Notes under the pieces: generated by a model
Databases searched by the model: none
The model's input: the letters and a program-made list of their open reading frames with translations, nothing else
What the model was told of the DNA's origin: nothing
Origin: Flammeovirgaceae bacterium BBD 1991-12
GTDB taxonomy: Bacteria > Bacteroidota > Bacteroidia > Cytophagales > Cyclobacteriaceae
DNA: 64,000 bases
Direction of reading: 5' to 3'
Assembly: GCA_001657315.1 (NCBI GenBank)
Contig: LYSV01000005.1
Location: forward strand, 47,926-111,925
Shown here: positions 18,801-27,453 of the stretch, piece after piece
Layout of the letters: every line of letters begins with the position of its first letter
Position numbering within the stretch: position 1 is the stretch's first letter
Made by a program: the position numbers and the translations under genes

Positions 18801-19824
18801 TTAATGCGGTTTCCAGTAGTTTAAAGCTTCCTTTTTCTGCATCCATTTCGGCTTCCACACCCATGGGGACGGTGAATTTGGAATCAATATGCCCGATCAT
18901 GGAGCCTGAAAAAGCGGGTATTCCCAGCGGCTTGATATAGTGATCAATGATCTCGTCAAAGGTAAGTGAACCGTAACCTCTGTCGGGATAACAGTTGGTA
19001 CATTTCCCGAAAATAAACCCCTTGATCTCCCTGAGGATACCGGACAGGTGTAACTGTGACATGAGTCGGTCTACTCTGTACAATTCTTCGTTGACCTCTT
19101 CAATGAATAGCAGGCTTCCCTTAAAACCGGGAACATAATCCGACCCCAGTAGCCCACACAGAACAGAAAGATTGCCACCCAGCAGTTTCCCCCGGGCTTT
19201 TCCGGTATGGATGGTACGGATACGGTGTTTGGTCTGTACCCATGCTGATTCCGGCTTTGGAGGGTTCTCAAAATTCATCAGCTGATTCTCAAAAAGCAAT
19301 CCGGCAAAATAGTTACGTGAGAATTCGTCCCATGAAGATATACCTACCGGCCCATGAAAAGTTACAAGCCCTGTTTTTTTGAATAAGGCCAGCTGAAGGG
19401 CAGTGATATCACTGTAACCGACAAAAACCTTTGGGTTTTTACGGATGGATGAATAATCCAGCATGTCCAGAATACGGGCTGCCCCCGAGCCGCCACGCAG
19501 GCAAATGATGCCGCTGATTTCCGGGTTAGCAAACATTTCATTGATCTCCGCAGCCCTTTCTTCGTCTGTACCTGCCAGGTGTCCGTACCGGCTTTTGAGA
19601 AACCTGCTCACCTGTACCTTCAGACCGAATTTTTCCAGGGCTTCTATAGCTATATCGACAGGGCCATGGTTGAACACGGCCCCGGAGGGGCTGATCAGAC
19701 CGATGGTATCACCGGGCTCCAATACTTGTCCCTTTGAAATGCTCTTTACCAAAGCAGGGCGGGTATTGAACATAAGCGGAACGAGAGCCATACGCAGTCC
19801 GAATTGTCTTCTCGATAATTTCAT
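18793..19824 (-). CDS. LD-carboxypeptidase (peptidase S66) with Tat signal
   Basis: A 343-residue S66-family peptidase, which removes the terminal D-Ala from murein tetrapeptides. The S66 catalytic elements are visible: GYSDITAL with the nucleophile Ser, LFIEEVNEELYRVDR with Glu, and GHIDSKF with His. The N-terminus SRRQFGLRMALVPLM matches a twin-arginine export signal, so the enzyme is probably periplasmic rather than cytoplasmic like E. coli LdcA. First gene of the operon LdcA-amidase-hydrolase-DUF1611-epimerase. Its start is 47 bp after the stop of the third-SusCD-type lipoprotein, with a hairpin between. Confidence 0.9.
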   Translation of the reverse strand: MKLSRRQFGLRMALVPLMFNTRPALVKSISKGQVLEPGDTIGLISPSGAVFNHGPVDIAIEALEKFGLKVQVSRFLKSRYGHLAGTDEERAAEINEMFANPEISGIICLRGGSGAARILDMLDYSSIRKNPKVFVGYSDITALQLALFKKTGLVTFHGPVGISSWDEFSRNYFAGLLFENQLMNFENPPKPESAWVQTKHRIRTIHTGKARGKLLGGNLSVLCGLLGSDYVPGFKGSLLFIEEVNEELYRVDRLMSQLHLSGILREIKGFIFGKCTNCYPDRGYGSLTFDEIIDHYIKPLGIPAFSGSMIGHIDSKFTVPMGVEAEMDAEKGSFKLLETALND

Positions 19825-19836
19825 GTTGGATGAAAA

Positions 19837-19862
19837 CTATCCCGGATTTTATTCCGGGATAG
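19837..19862 (-). terminator. Hairpin between the second SusCD operon and the murein operon
   Basis: Perfect 10-bp arms CTATCCCGGA and TCCGGGATAG with a 6-nt loop, lying between the stop at 19871 and the LD-carboxypeptidase start at 19824. On the minus strand only TTTTC follows, so it is a weak terminator or an attenuator that lets part of the SusCD transcript run into the murein operon. Confidence 0.55.
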
Positions 19863-19870
19863 TAATGGAT

Positions 19871-20680
19871 CTATTGTTTTTCAAGAACGGACGTTCCTGC
19901 ATCTCCTGCATCATTGGTGAAGTTAATGGTAATGTTCCCCATAGCATCAACGATCCCAGTGGCGTCCAGCAGGTTATCCCCAAAAGCTCCCTGAAAACCC
20001 GGATCTTCCGGTACATCTTCAACGGAGACTCCACAACCATCCCTGTCAAAGGTAGCCGGAAGGGCAGCCACTCCCAGGTTTGTATAGATCCCTGCATAAA
20101 ATTCACCATACAGGCCGCCGGTAATGTCAGTGATGTCAAAGGTGCCATCGCCATTATCGGTTATCGTTACTTCATACGGGCTTCCTGTGTTGTCATAAGG
20201 TCCGTCGAAGGGAGTGGTTGCCATGGTTGTAGCCAGGTAAGTACCCTCCAGGGAGGCAGATGGGCAATCTGAGATGACCGCAGTAAAATCATCCAGTGCG
20301 GATAGTCCATTGGCGGCCTGAGCTCTGATAGCAACCGTTACCTCATCGCCGGCCTGCGCAGTAGCAGGCGGAGCGTAGTTAAAAGTGCGGACTTTCGAGC
20401 CGAATCTGTCAAAATCACTGAAGGGCACGGTCTCAATAATGGTTTCGGTGCCGGTACCAATGGTTTCTACCAGTTCCAATGCAGTTATATTCACATTGGG
20501 AGAATAGAAAGTTATGTCGATGTCATACGTGGCTCCCAAATCAAGTGAGCCTGGTGTGTTGCTGGTAATGATCACAGTGGGAATGACACCAATAACTTCA
20601 TATTCCGGATCCTGATCGTCTTCACAGGAAGCATATACCAGGCTGCATAATGCAAATAATAAATATTCAAATCTTTTCAT
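19871..20680 (-). CDS. Lipoprotein, third gene of the second SusCD operon
   Basis: A 269-residue lipoprotein (signal ending VYASC). The N-terminal half (about 25-130) is an Ig-like stretch. It is similar to the smaller lipoprotein at 25597-26013: compare ITALELVETIGTGTETI here with VSITLLEQIGTGDRTEI there. The C-terminal half (about 140-269) is an extra domain of small beta segments (TITDNGDGTFDITDITGG) that I cannot name. It follows its SusD by 29 bp. Probably a surface accessory binding protein for the substrate of that SusCD pair. Confidence 0.75.
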   Translation of the reverse strand: MKRFEYLLFALCSLVYASCEDDQDPEYEVIGVIPTVIITSNTPGSLDLGATYDIDITFYSPNVNITALELVETIGTGTETIIETVPFSDFDRFGSKVRTFNYAPPATAQAGDEVTVAIRAQAANGLSALDDFTAVISDCPSASLEGTYLATTMATTPFDGPYDNTGSPYEVTITDNGDGTFDITDITGGLYGEFYAGIYTNLGVAALPATFDRDGCGVSVEDVPEDPGFQGAFGDNLLDATGIVDAMGNITINFTNDAGDAGTSVLEKQ

Positions 20681-20709
20681 GAGTCGATGATTAAATCTTA
20701 CCTGATAAA

Positions 20710-22164
20710 TTATTCTTCACTGGTGCTGAACCAGATCGGTTTGGTATGATAGTCCGGCTCCAGGCCTCCGATCTTTTCCAGGGCGTCACTGTTCCAGTCA
20801 AACTCTGAGAAACGTCTTACCATCCATCTTTGTGCAGGTTTTCCATCATTATCTACTGCAAATTCCTCCGGAAGCTTAAAACCAAGGTATATGGTGTTAT
20901 CATATTGATACCTTCGCAGGTCTGACCATGTTTCGTTATTGGTATACAATGAGATATACTTTTGCATCATGATATGATTGAGTTCCAGATCATTGGCATT
21001 TGACGGTACGGCTGTAGACAGATATTGGCTGGCATCAGCCGCATCAACGCCGGTAAAGTCCATGTGCGCCTGTATAGCTTCAATGAATGCGTCATAAGCT
21101 ACCTGCATATTGCCCTGAATAAAAGCAGCTTCCGATTTTATGAACTGGAGCTCCGAATAGGTGATCAACGGATAGGGGGAAGCATCTGTGAAAATATATT
21201 TCCCATAGAGCCGGGGTACCGGAATGTTTGTAGTGGTGTCCCCCAGGGTGGAAACCACACCTATGTAGTTTTCAGTGGAATCCGTATCAGGATTGAACAT
21301 TAAGGGTAATCGCGGATCTACCGTACCGTTGAAATAGGTGCCATCCAGATAGCTGATGATCAGGTTGGTGCGTAAACGTGGATTAAAATTACCTCTTGAA
21401 GGCCCCATAAAACTGCTTGTGGCCGAGCTCTCTCCATCGAAGGGTACTTCCGCGTTGTCGATATTGCCTGAAAAGGAATTATCCACAAGGCTGATAACCA
21501 TAGCAGGATCGTATGAGCTTTTGTTGGACAGATGATGCAAATTGCGGGCTTTTATGGCATTGGCGAATTTTACCCACTTACTACGATCCCCTCCATAGAT
21601 CCTGTCTGCATTGGACAGTTTGGCGTCGGTTTCACCCACAGGGTTTTCGAGCAATGCAATACCCTCATCGCACAGTTCTATGATGCCTGCATAAATATCC
21701 CTTTGGGTGTCGTAGTCGAAACTGGTACGTGTATTGTCCCATGCCTGACGGAAGGGCAGCTCTCCGTGATGGTCGGTCACAATCTGCCAGCTCCACGCAC
21801 GGATGATATTGGCAATACCCCTGTAATCCGCGAAACCAAGCTCTTCGGCCTGTTCAATGACTTCATTAAGGTTTGAACCTATTGACCAGTAGTGATCCCT
21901 GAATTTTTGCGTTCCGCTGTTATTGCTGGATCCATGACGGTCGAAATGGTTATTGGCATTTACCCATGCCCAGTTTTGGGTGACCGCCCCTACGTAGCGG
22001 CTGTCAAACATTTCGCCTTCTGCCATAGAGTAAATGATCTGAGGCATATACAGATCAGGCGAAGCGGTTTGCGGCAGGAATGGGTCATCATTAATGTCCA
22101 GATAATTTTCACAGGACATGAAAATCAAAGCCAGGATTATATATAAGAATTTTATGCTTTTCAT
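20710..22164 (-). CDS. SusD/RagB-family lipoprotein (SusD-like_2 type)
   Basis: Substrate-binding lipoprotein partner of the SusC at 22198-25239, 484 residues. I use the ATG 22164 (MKSIKFLYIILALIFMSC), because it gives a proper lipoprotein signal with lipobox FMSC; the longer frame starting at 22191 would add nine residues before it. After the Cys comes ENYLDINDDPFLPQTASP, the standard N-terminus of this subfamily, and DHHGELPFRQAW corresponds to the GDVPY-like motif. It begins 33 bp downstream of its SusC and is closely related to the SusD at 26031-27449. Confidence 0.93.
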   Translation of the reverse strand: MKSIKFLYIILALIFMSCENYLDINDDPFLPQTASPDLYMPQIIYSMAEGEMFDSRYVGAVTQNWAWVNANNHFDRHGSSNNSGTQKFRDHYWSIGSNLNEVIEQAEELGFADYRGIANIIRAWSWQIVTDHHGELPFRQAWDNTRTSFDYDTQRDIYAGIIELCDEGIALLENPVGETDAKLSNADRIYGGDRSKWVKFANAIKARNLHHLSNKSSYDPAMVISLVDNSFSGNIDNAEVPFDGESSATSSFMGPSRGNFNPRLRTNLIISYLDGTYFNGTVDPRLPLMFNPDTDSTENYIGVVSTLGDTTTNIPVPRLYGKYIFTDASPYPLITYSELQFIKSEAAFIQGNMQVAYDAFIEAIQAHMDFTGVDAADASQYLSTAVPSNANDLELNHIMMQKYISLYTNNETWSDLRRYQYDNTIYLGFKLPEEFAVDNDGKPAQRWMVRRFSEFDWNSDALEKIGGLEPDYHTKPIWFSTSEE

Positions 22165-22197
22165 ATTTGATAAGTTTTTTGTACTCAACATTAAAAC

Positions 22198-25100
22198 CTA
22201 AAAGCCTACGCGAAGCCCCACGGCAAATGTACTCGGGTTGGGCACTGAGAAATGGTCAAAACCAACCGCATTACTGCCCCGGGCGGAGGCATTTAATCCG
22301 TTCAGGCTTGGATCCGCACCATCATAATTTGTCCACAGGATCAAATTGGTACCGGTCACACTGATCTGAACATCATTGATGAATGTATTATTTAACAGAG
22401 AAGAAGGGACCTGGTAGCTCAGGGTGGCATCCAGTAAACGGAACCAGTTGATATCCTTTTCTATAAAGAGGGACTCATTTCGCCCCACGCTGGATTGATA
22501 GTAGTTTTGGTCCAGCACTACTTCCTGAGTGTTTCTTTCCCCACTTTCCAATACACCGTCAAAAACCACCACTGTCCCGCGGTTGGCAGTACGCTCGCTT
22601 AAACCGGAAAACACAAGCGATCTTTCGGTTGAATTGTATACATCACCTCCCTTTCTTATATCCATAAGAAAGGAAAGCATAAAGCCCTTATAGGTAAAGG
22701 TGTTGGTGAGTCCTATGTTGAAATCCGGCTCACGGTTGCCGATTTCCGTAAAGGTTGCCTCCACATCCGGGAAGCCATCTTCTCCGATCAGAAGCTCTCC
22801 GTTATCATTTCTTTGCAGGGAGTAGCCAGTGATAGTCATAAAGGACCGGCCGGGCACATATCCGGCCCTGGCATTGCCCGCCAGCCACGTATCAGAGAGA
22901 TAAAACTCCTCCTGATCACCGGGGAGTGATACCACTTCGTTGCGGTTCAGGGTAAAATTGGCGTTGACATCCCAGCTGAATGAACTGTTTTTGATCACTT
23001 CACCGGTTAACATGATCTCCACACCTTCATTTTTTATTTCTCCGGCATTGACCAGTTGAAGAATATATCCGGTGGCGTAGCTTAACCGTGGATCTACGAT
23101 CTGGTCCTTACTTCTTACATTGTAGTAGGTGAAGTCGAGGCCTATCCTGTTTCTCAGGAACCGGATGTCCAACCCTGCTTCATAGGACACGGTTGTCTCC
23201 GGCATGATATTGTCATTCGGACCAAAGAAGCCAACATTAAATCCTCCACCGGATCGCGTGAATTCCTGTAAAGCGGGTTGTATTCTATGTGCCGGAGCAT
23301 CTTTACCCACCTGAGCAAAGGATGCCCTTATTTTTCCAAAGGAGATCGGTGTGCTGGTATCCAGATTAAAAGCCTCTGAAAAGACAAAGCTGGTACTAAC
23401 AGAAGGATAAAAGAAGCTATTGTTTTGGTCTGGCAGTGTAGATGACCAGTCATTTCTTCCGGTTACGCTAAGGAATAACATATTTTTATAGTCGATCTTT
23501 GCCTCACCAAACACGCCTACCAGTCTTCTTCGGGAGCCACGTACACCCACCTCACGTGAATCAGGGTCAGTGTTGATTATGCTGTATAAGCCGGGGACCA
23601 ATATGTTCTCACCATACCTGGAGTCTACCCGGTACTCCCGGTCTTCTATGTTGTTACCCAACGTCACACCAAGATTAAAATCACCAAAGGATTTATTGGC
23701 ATTCACCAGTATGAAAGAGTTTAACAGCTTGCTGTAGGCTTCATATTCAGCCATCAATCCATTAACTTCCCGGGCAATACTTCTATTGGGATATCGCTGG
23801 AGGGTTTCTGGGCTGTAGGCTGTTAATCCCCTTGTGGTGTAAACGTCAGTACCTACACGTCCTGTCACACTTAACCAATCCAGAATGTTATAGGTCAGGC
23901 TTCCATTGAGTAGTATCCTGTCCGTCTGATCAGTAATGCTATTGCTTTGCACCGTGAATAGGGGATTTTCGATCTCATCATTAAGTGCCTTGGGGTCACC
24001 ATTTTCATCCCTTAAAACGAGAATATTATCAGTGATAGGCCACCTTAGCACATTTGCATATGTACTACCTGTTCCTTTGGAAATACGTTCAGATTCAGTC
24101 CGGATATAGCTGGTGGAGCCTGTCAGTTTTAATTTAGGGCTTATATTCGCCGTTAAATTGACCCGGTAGGTATTTTTATCATATCCGGTATTGGGGACCG
24201 ACCCATCCTGTCTTGTCAGATTGGCCGAGGCCATGTAGGTTATATTTTCCGAACCTCCGCTGGCACTTATACTGTGCAACTGCGTAAAACCGGTTTCAAA
24301 AAAGTTTTCAACATTGTCAAACACCTGATCGTCTGGTCCGATGGGTTCTCCCCAGTGAACAAAAACGTCCTCATCGTTGATACCATTATTGCCGGTATTG
24401 TATTGCTTGAGGATATCGGGAAATCGATTTACCCTTTCCCACCGGAAGTTGTTGGAATAGTTTATTCGCGCTTTACCTGGAGTTCCCTTTTTAGTCGTGA
24501 TGATGATGGCTCCGTTGGCAGCGTCAATGCCGTAAAGTGCAGCGGCGGCAGGTCCTTTTAATACCGTGACGCTCTCAATATCGTTGGGGTCAATGTCCGT
24601 AGCCCTGCTGGAGTAGTCCGATTGACGGTTGGGGGCATCATTCAGTAGGTCACCTTCATCCAGGGTGGTGTTGTCAATAGGTATACCATCCACAATAAAC
24701 AGAGGTTGGTTATTTCCATCCAATGACGAACCACCTCTTATCACAATAGAGGAGGAAGATCCCGGAAGGCCACTGGTGGTACCCACCGATACACCTGCAA
24801 TTCTTCCCTGCAACGAATTAATAAAATTCGGACGTGTGGTCTGTGACAGGTTTTTCCCCTCTACCTCCTGAATGGCATAACCCAGCTCTTTCTTTTCTTT
24901 TTCAATACCAAATGAAGTAACCACCACTTCTGAGAGCTGGGTTATATCAGGATTCATCTGGAGATCGATCACCGTACGTCCTGAAATGGGAACCTCCACC
25001 GTTTCATACCCAATAAAGGAAAAAACGAGGATCTGTGCTGATGGGGATGCTGAAAGCGTGTAGTTGCCATCGATATTAGTAACTGTACCGACAGTAGTCC

Positions 25101-25239
25101 CTTTGATCAGGACTGAGGCACCGGGTAATGCCTCCCCCAGTTCCGATGTTACCGTACCCCTGATCGTTTGCTGGGCCCAGGTGTCCAACGACAGCCAGGA
25201 AGTACACAAAAGGATCAAACATGTAAAGATTTTTTTCAT
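22198..25239 (-). CDS. SusC/RagA-family TonB-dependent outer-membrane transporter (second)
   Basis: A 1013-residue outer-membrane transporter. Signal peptide (about 1-22, ending DTWAQ), carboxypeptidase-D-like domain (TIRGTVTSELGEALPGASVL), plug with QPLFIVDGIPID and GPAAAALYG, and a beta barrel ending STFAVGLRVGF. No STN domain. Its signal peptide and first domain closely resemble the third SusC (27454-30567), as does its upstream DNA, so the two operons probably arose by duplication. CTAACCAAA stands 9 nt before the start codon. Ligand unknown. Confidence 0.95.
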   Translation of the reverse strand: MKKIFTCLILLCTSWLSLDTWAQQTIRGTVTSELGEALPGASVLIKGTTVGTVTNIDGNYTLSASPSAQILVFSFIGYETVEVPISGRTVIDLQMNPDITQLSEVVVTSFGIEKEKKELGYAIQEVEGKNLSQTTRPNFINSLQGRIAGVSVGTTSGLPGSSSSIVIRGGSSLDGNNQPLFIVDGIPIDNTTLDEGDLLNDAPNRQSDYSSRATDIDPNDIESVTVLKGPAAAALYGIDAANGAIIITTKKGTPGKARINYSNNFRWERVNRFPDILKQYNTGNNGINDEDVFVHWGEPIGPDDQVFDNVENFFETGFTQLHSISASGGSENITYMASANLTRQDGSVPNTGYDKNTYRVNLTANISPKLKLTGSTSYIRTESERISKGTGSTYANVLRWPITDNILVLRDENGDPKALNDEIENPLFTVQSNSITDQTDRILLNGSLTYNILDWLSVTGRVGTDVYTTRGLTAYSPETLQRYPNRSIAREVNGLMAEYEAYSKLLNSFILVNANKSFGDFNLGVTLGNNIEDREYRVDSRYGENILVPGLYSIINTDPDSREVGVRGSRRRLVGVFGEAKIDYKNMLFLSVTGRNDWSSTLPDQNNSFFYPSVSTSFVFSEAFNLDTSTPISFGKIRASFAQVGKDAPAHRIQPALQEFTRSGGGFNVGFFGPNDNIMPETTVSYEAGLDIRFLRNRIGLDFTYYNVRSKDQIVDPRLSYATGYILQLVNAGEIKNEGVEIMLTGEVIKNSSFSWDVNANFTLNRNEVVSLPGDQEEFYLSDTWLAGNARAGYVPGRSFMTITGYSLQRNDNGELLIGEDGFPDVEATFTEIGNREPDFNIGLTNTFTYKGFMLSFLMDIRKGGDVYNSTERSLVFSGLSERTANRGTVVVFDGVLESGERNTQEVVLDQNYYQSSVGRNESLFIEKDINWFRLLDATLSYQVPSSLLNNTFINDVQISVTGTNLILWTNYDGADPSLNGLNASARGSNAVGFDHFSVPNPSTFAVGLRVGF

Positions 25240-25596
25240 AAGAGTAAGTTTGGTTAGTTGTGGACCGCTATATTAAGGAGGTCAAAGAGAAACTAAAATG
25301 GGTCAGAAGTTTTTGCTAAAGGGCATAAAGCGCTGATTAACAGCAATTTATATTCTGACTTGTCAATGGCTGAACGTCAGATCTGCGTCAAATGTGCTCG
25401 AGAACACTAAAATGCCTTCGGGTGGCTGAAGATATCCATTCGTACGCTTCAGATTGCGATGGCTGTTGAAACCTGATTGGACCGTCCCCGGGATTGAAGA
25501 CTGCAGTATCTGGCTTTAACCCGATACCGCAGCCGTTCACTATACTTACACCTCAATTAAGGCCAAACTATAAGAGTATCAAAAATGAATTCAAGC
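25240..25596 (-). promoter_or_regulatory. Leader and control region of the second SusC gene
   Basis: A 357-bp gap without a gene. 25249-25330 is similar to the DNA upstream of the third SusC: shared blocks include TTTGGTTAG, CTATATTAAG and GTCAAAGAGAAA. Further upstream, GAACGTCAGATC-N3-GTCA (25372-25390) recurs at 30699-30717, in both cases about 132 bp before the ATG. Conserved block and spacing suggest a shared promoter and activator site. At 25501-25532 a stem-loop, CTGCAGTATC/GATACCGCAG with one mismatch, could end the lipoprotein transcript from upstream. Confidence 0.5.
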
Positions 25597-26013
25597 CTAT
25601 TGAACTTCCAGTTCAGTTTCTTCAATCTGAGGGAATTCTTTTTGAGACCTTAGCTCTACAAAAATGCTGACATTCGTTTCACTGCCAACATTCGGTACCG
25701 TATAGCTGATTGTTCTGGTGACCAGCTCTCCAATGGGTGCGCTGCTCTCATTCAATGTGGTGATCTCCGTACGGTCGCCTGTACCAATCTGTTCCAACAG
25801 GGTGATGGATACAATAGGATCCTCTACATAGTTTGAGTAGCTCAGGACAATGTCAATATCCGTACCTGCCGGAGGATTATCGTCGCTGACACTAAATTCT
25901 ACATAGGTGGCATAGGCTTCACCCACCAGCTGGTAGGAAGGAACTTCGTCGTTTTCCTCACAGGCGAGGAAAGGCATTAAAAGAACCAAATAAATATATC
26001 TGTATAATTTCAT
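25597..26013 (-). CDS. Small Ig-like lipoprotein, third gene of the third SusCD operon
   Basis: A 138-residue lipoprotein (signal ending FLAC). The mature part resembles a single Ig-like beta domain (VSITLLEQIGTGDRTEI; TRTISYTVPNVG). It corresponds to the N-terminal half of the 269-residue lipoprotein of the neighbouring operon, which has an added C-terminal domain. It starts 17 bp after its SusD. Likely a surface accessory of the importer; function not known. Confidence 0.72.
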   Translation of the reverse strand: MKLYRYIYLVLLMPFLACEENDEVPSYQLVGEAYATYVEFSVSDDNPPAGTDIDIVLSYSNYVEDPIVSITLLEQIGTGDRTEITTLNESSAPIGELVTRTISYTVPNVGSETNVSIFVELRSQKEFPQIEETELEVQ

Positions 26014-26030
26014 GACATGCTGTTGTTAGG

Positions 26031-27449
26031 TTATTGATTGTCCCACCATAGTCGCGAAGTAAGCGTGACCGACGGGACCTGGTCACCATTGCGTGTTGTT
26101 TCTGATTCTGGATATATTACCCTTCTTATCAGCTGCCCTCCAAGGTCGGGATTCAGATTTTCAGGAGGGGTGAGATCCCGGTAGTTATAGTCGAATCTTC
26201 GGGCATCGGTCCAGGTCTCGGGATTCAGAAAAAGTGCGATGTACTTTTCCTTCAGGATCAGTTCCAGCGTAATAGCTCCGGCACCTACTGCCACATTCAG
26301 GTCGGACAGGTAGGCATTGGACTCAGTTTCATCAACTCCCAGCTTTTCGAGGTGGGCTTCAATACCTTCCAGATAGGCAGCATACGCGCGGTTTGTATCA
26401 TTGTTTCGAAAAGCGGCTTCCGCCTCAATGAACTTCAACTCACAGTAAGTGATAATTTCTACGGGTGAGGTTCTGCTTGAATAGAAGGTACCTTCCACCA
26501 GGGTGGATCGTTCTCCCTGTTCTGCAGCAGCGCCTCTCCCGGCTCCGTTCTCTGTTCCTACAAATTCATCGTCATCCGTTGTGCCAAACATGAAAGGCAT
26601 GCGCGGATCGGCTACACCATATGACGTTCCATCCATGGTTTCAACCAGTTGTTCTGAGATCCATCCTCCCAGCAGCAGGTTTGCATTATTGACGGCTACA
26701 GTGGCCCACGGGTTATTGGACTCCGCAAAGTAACTTACAGTAGCATCATCATCATTGGAATCAAAGCCCATATCCACTTCACTCATTACTGAGGAAGCGT
26801 CAAATGCCGTTGTTTTGCTCAGATGAAGCAGGTAGCGGGCCTTAAGCGCATGAGCCGTTTTGATCCAGAGGTCCGTATTGCCTTCGAATATGAAATCGTC
26901 CTCTTCGATCTCAACGGAAGACCCACCGCTCTCCAATGTTATGATGCCCTCGTCGAGCAGGGATTGAACCTCAGTATACAAAGCCTGATCATCATCGTAC
27001 TCCGGATTCAGTGTTTGTGCAAAGAAAGCCTGAGTGTAGGGTATGTCCCCCCACATGTCTATGGTGAGGCCAAGATTCAGCGCCAGCAGGATCTTTGCTA
27101 CTCCCTCATAATTTGTAGCCTCCTGCTCCCCGGCCAGTATGATCAGGTCCTGCAGATCAGTCATCACGTCATACAGCTCAAACCATGTCTGATCATATGC
27201 CACAGGCTCCTGAACATCCGTGGAACTGGCAGGATTGGGAGAGGCCAGGTATTGTACGTAGAATGAAGTGATCCCTCCCAGATTCTGGATATTATCGCCG
27301 GTTTCGAATGAGGTACGGGTCATAAGCCCCTGCAGGGAGGCCTGAGTGGCATTATTCGGATCATCGTTGATGTTCAGGTAATCATCGCACCCTATGGATA
27401 GCATACCCGTGACAAGGATGGTCAATATATATTTCAAGAATAACTTCAT
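26031..27449 (-). CDS. SusD/RagB-family lipoprotein (SusD-like_2 type)
   Basis: A 472-residue substrate-binding lipoprotein for the third SusC. Lipobox LSIGC (Cys about 21) is followed by DDYLNINDDPNNATQAS, the subfamily N-terminus; DMWGDIPYTQAF is the GDIPY motif. It starts 4 bp after the SusC stop, indicating translational coupling. Similar in layout to the SusD at 20710-22164. Confidence 0.94.
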   Translation of the reverse strand: MKLFLKYILTILVTGMLSIGCDDYLNINDDPNNATQASLQGLMTRTSFETGDNIQNLGGITSFYVQYLASPNPASSTDVQEPVAYDQTWFELYDVMTDLQDLIILAGEQEATNYEGVAKILLALNLGLTIDMWGDIPYTQAFFAQTLNPEYDDDQALYTEVQSLLDEGIITLESGGSSVEIEEDDFIFEGNTDLWIKTAHALKARYLLHLSKTTAFDASSVMSEVDMGFDSNDDDATVSYFAESNNPWATVAVNNANLLLGGWISEQLVETMDGTSYGVADPRMPFMFGTTDDDEFVGTENGAGRGAAAEQGERSTLVEGTFYSSRTSPVEIITYCELKFIEAEAAFRNNDTNRAYAAYLEGIEAHLEKLGVDETESNAYLSDLNVAVGAGAITLELILKEKYIALFLNPETWTDARRFDYNYRDLTPPENLNPDLGGQLIRRVIYPESETTRNGDQVPSVTLTSRLWWDNQ

Positions 27450-27453
27450 GGCA

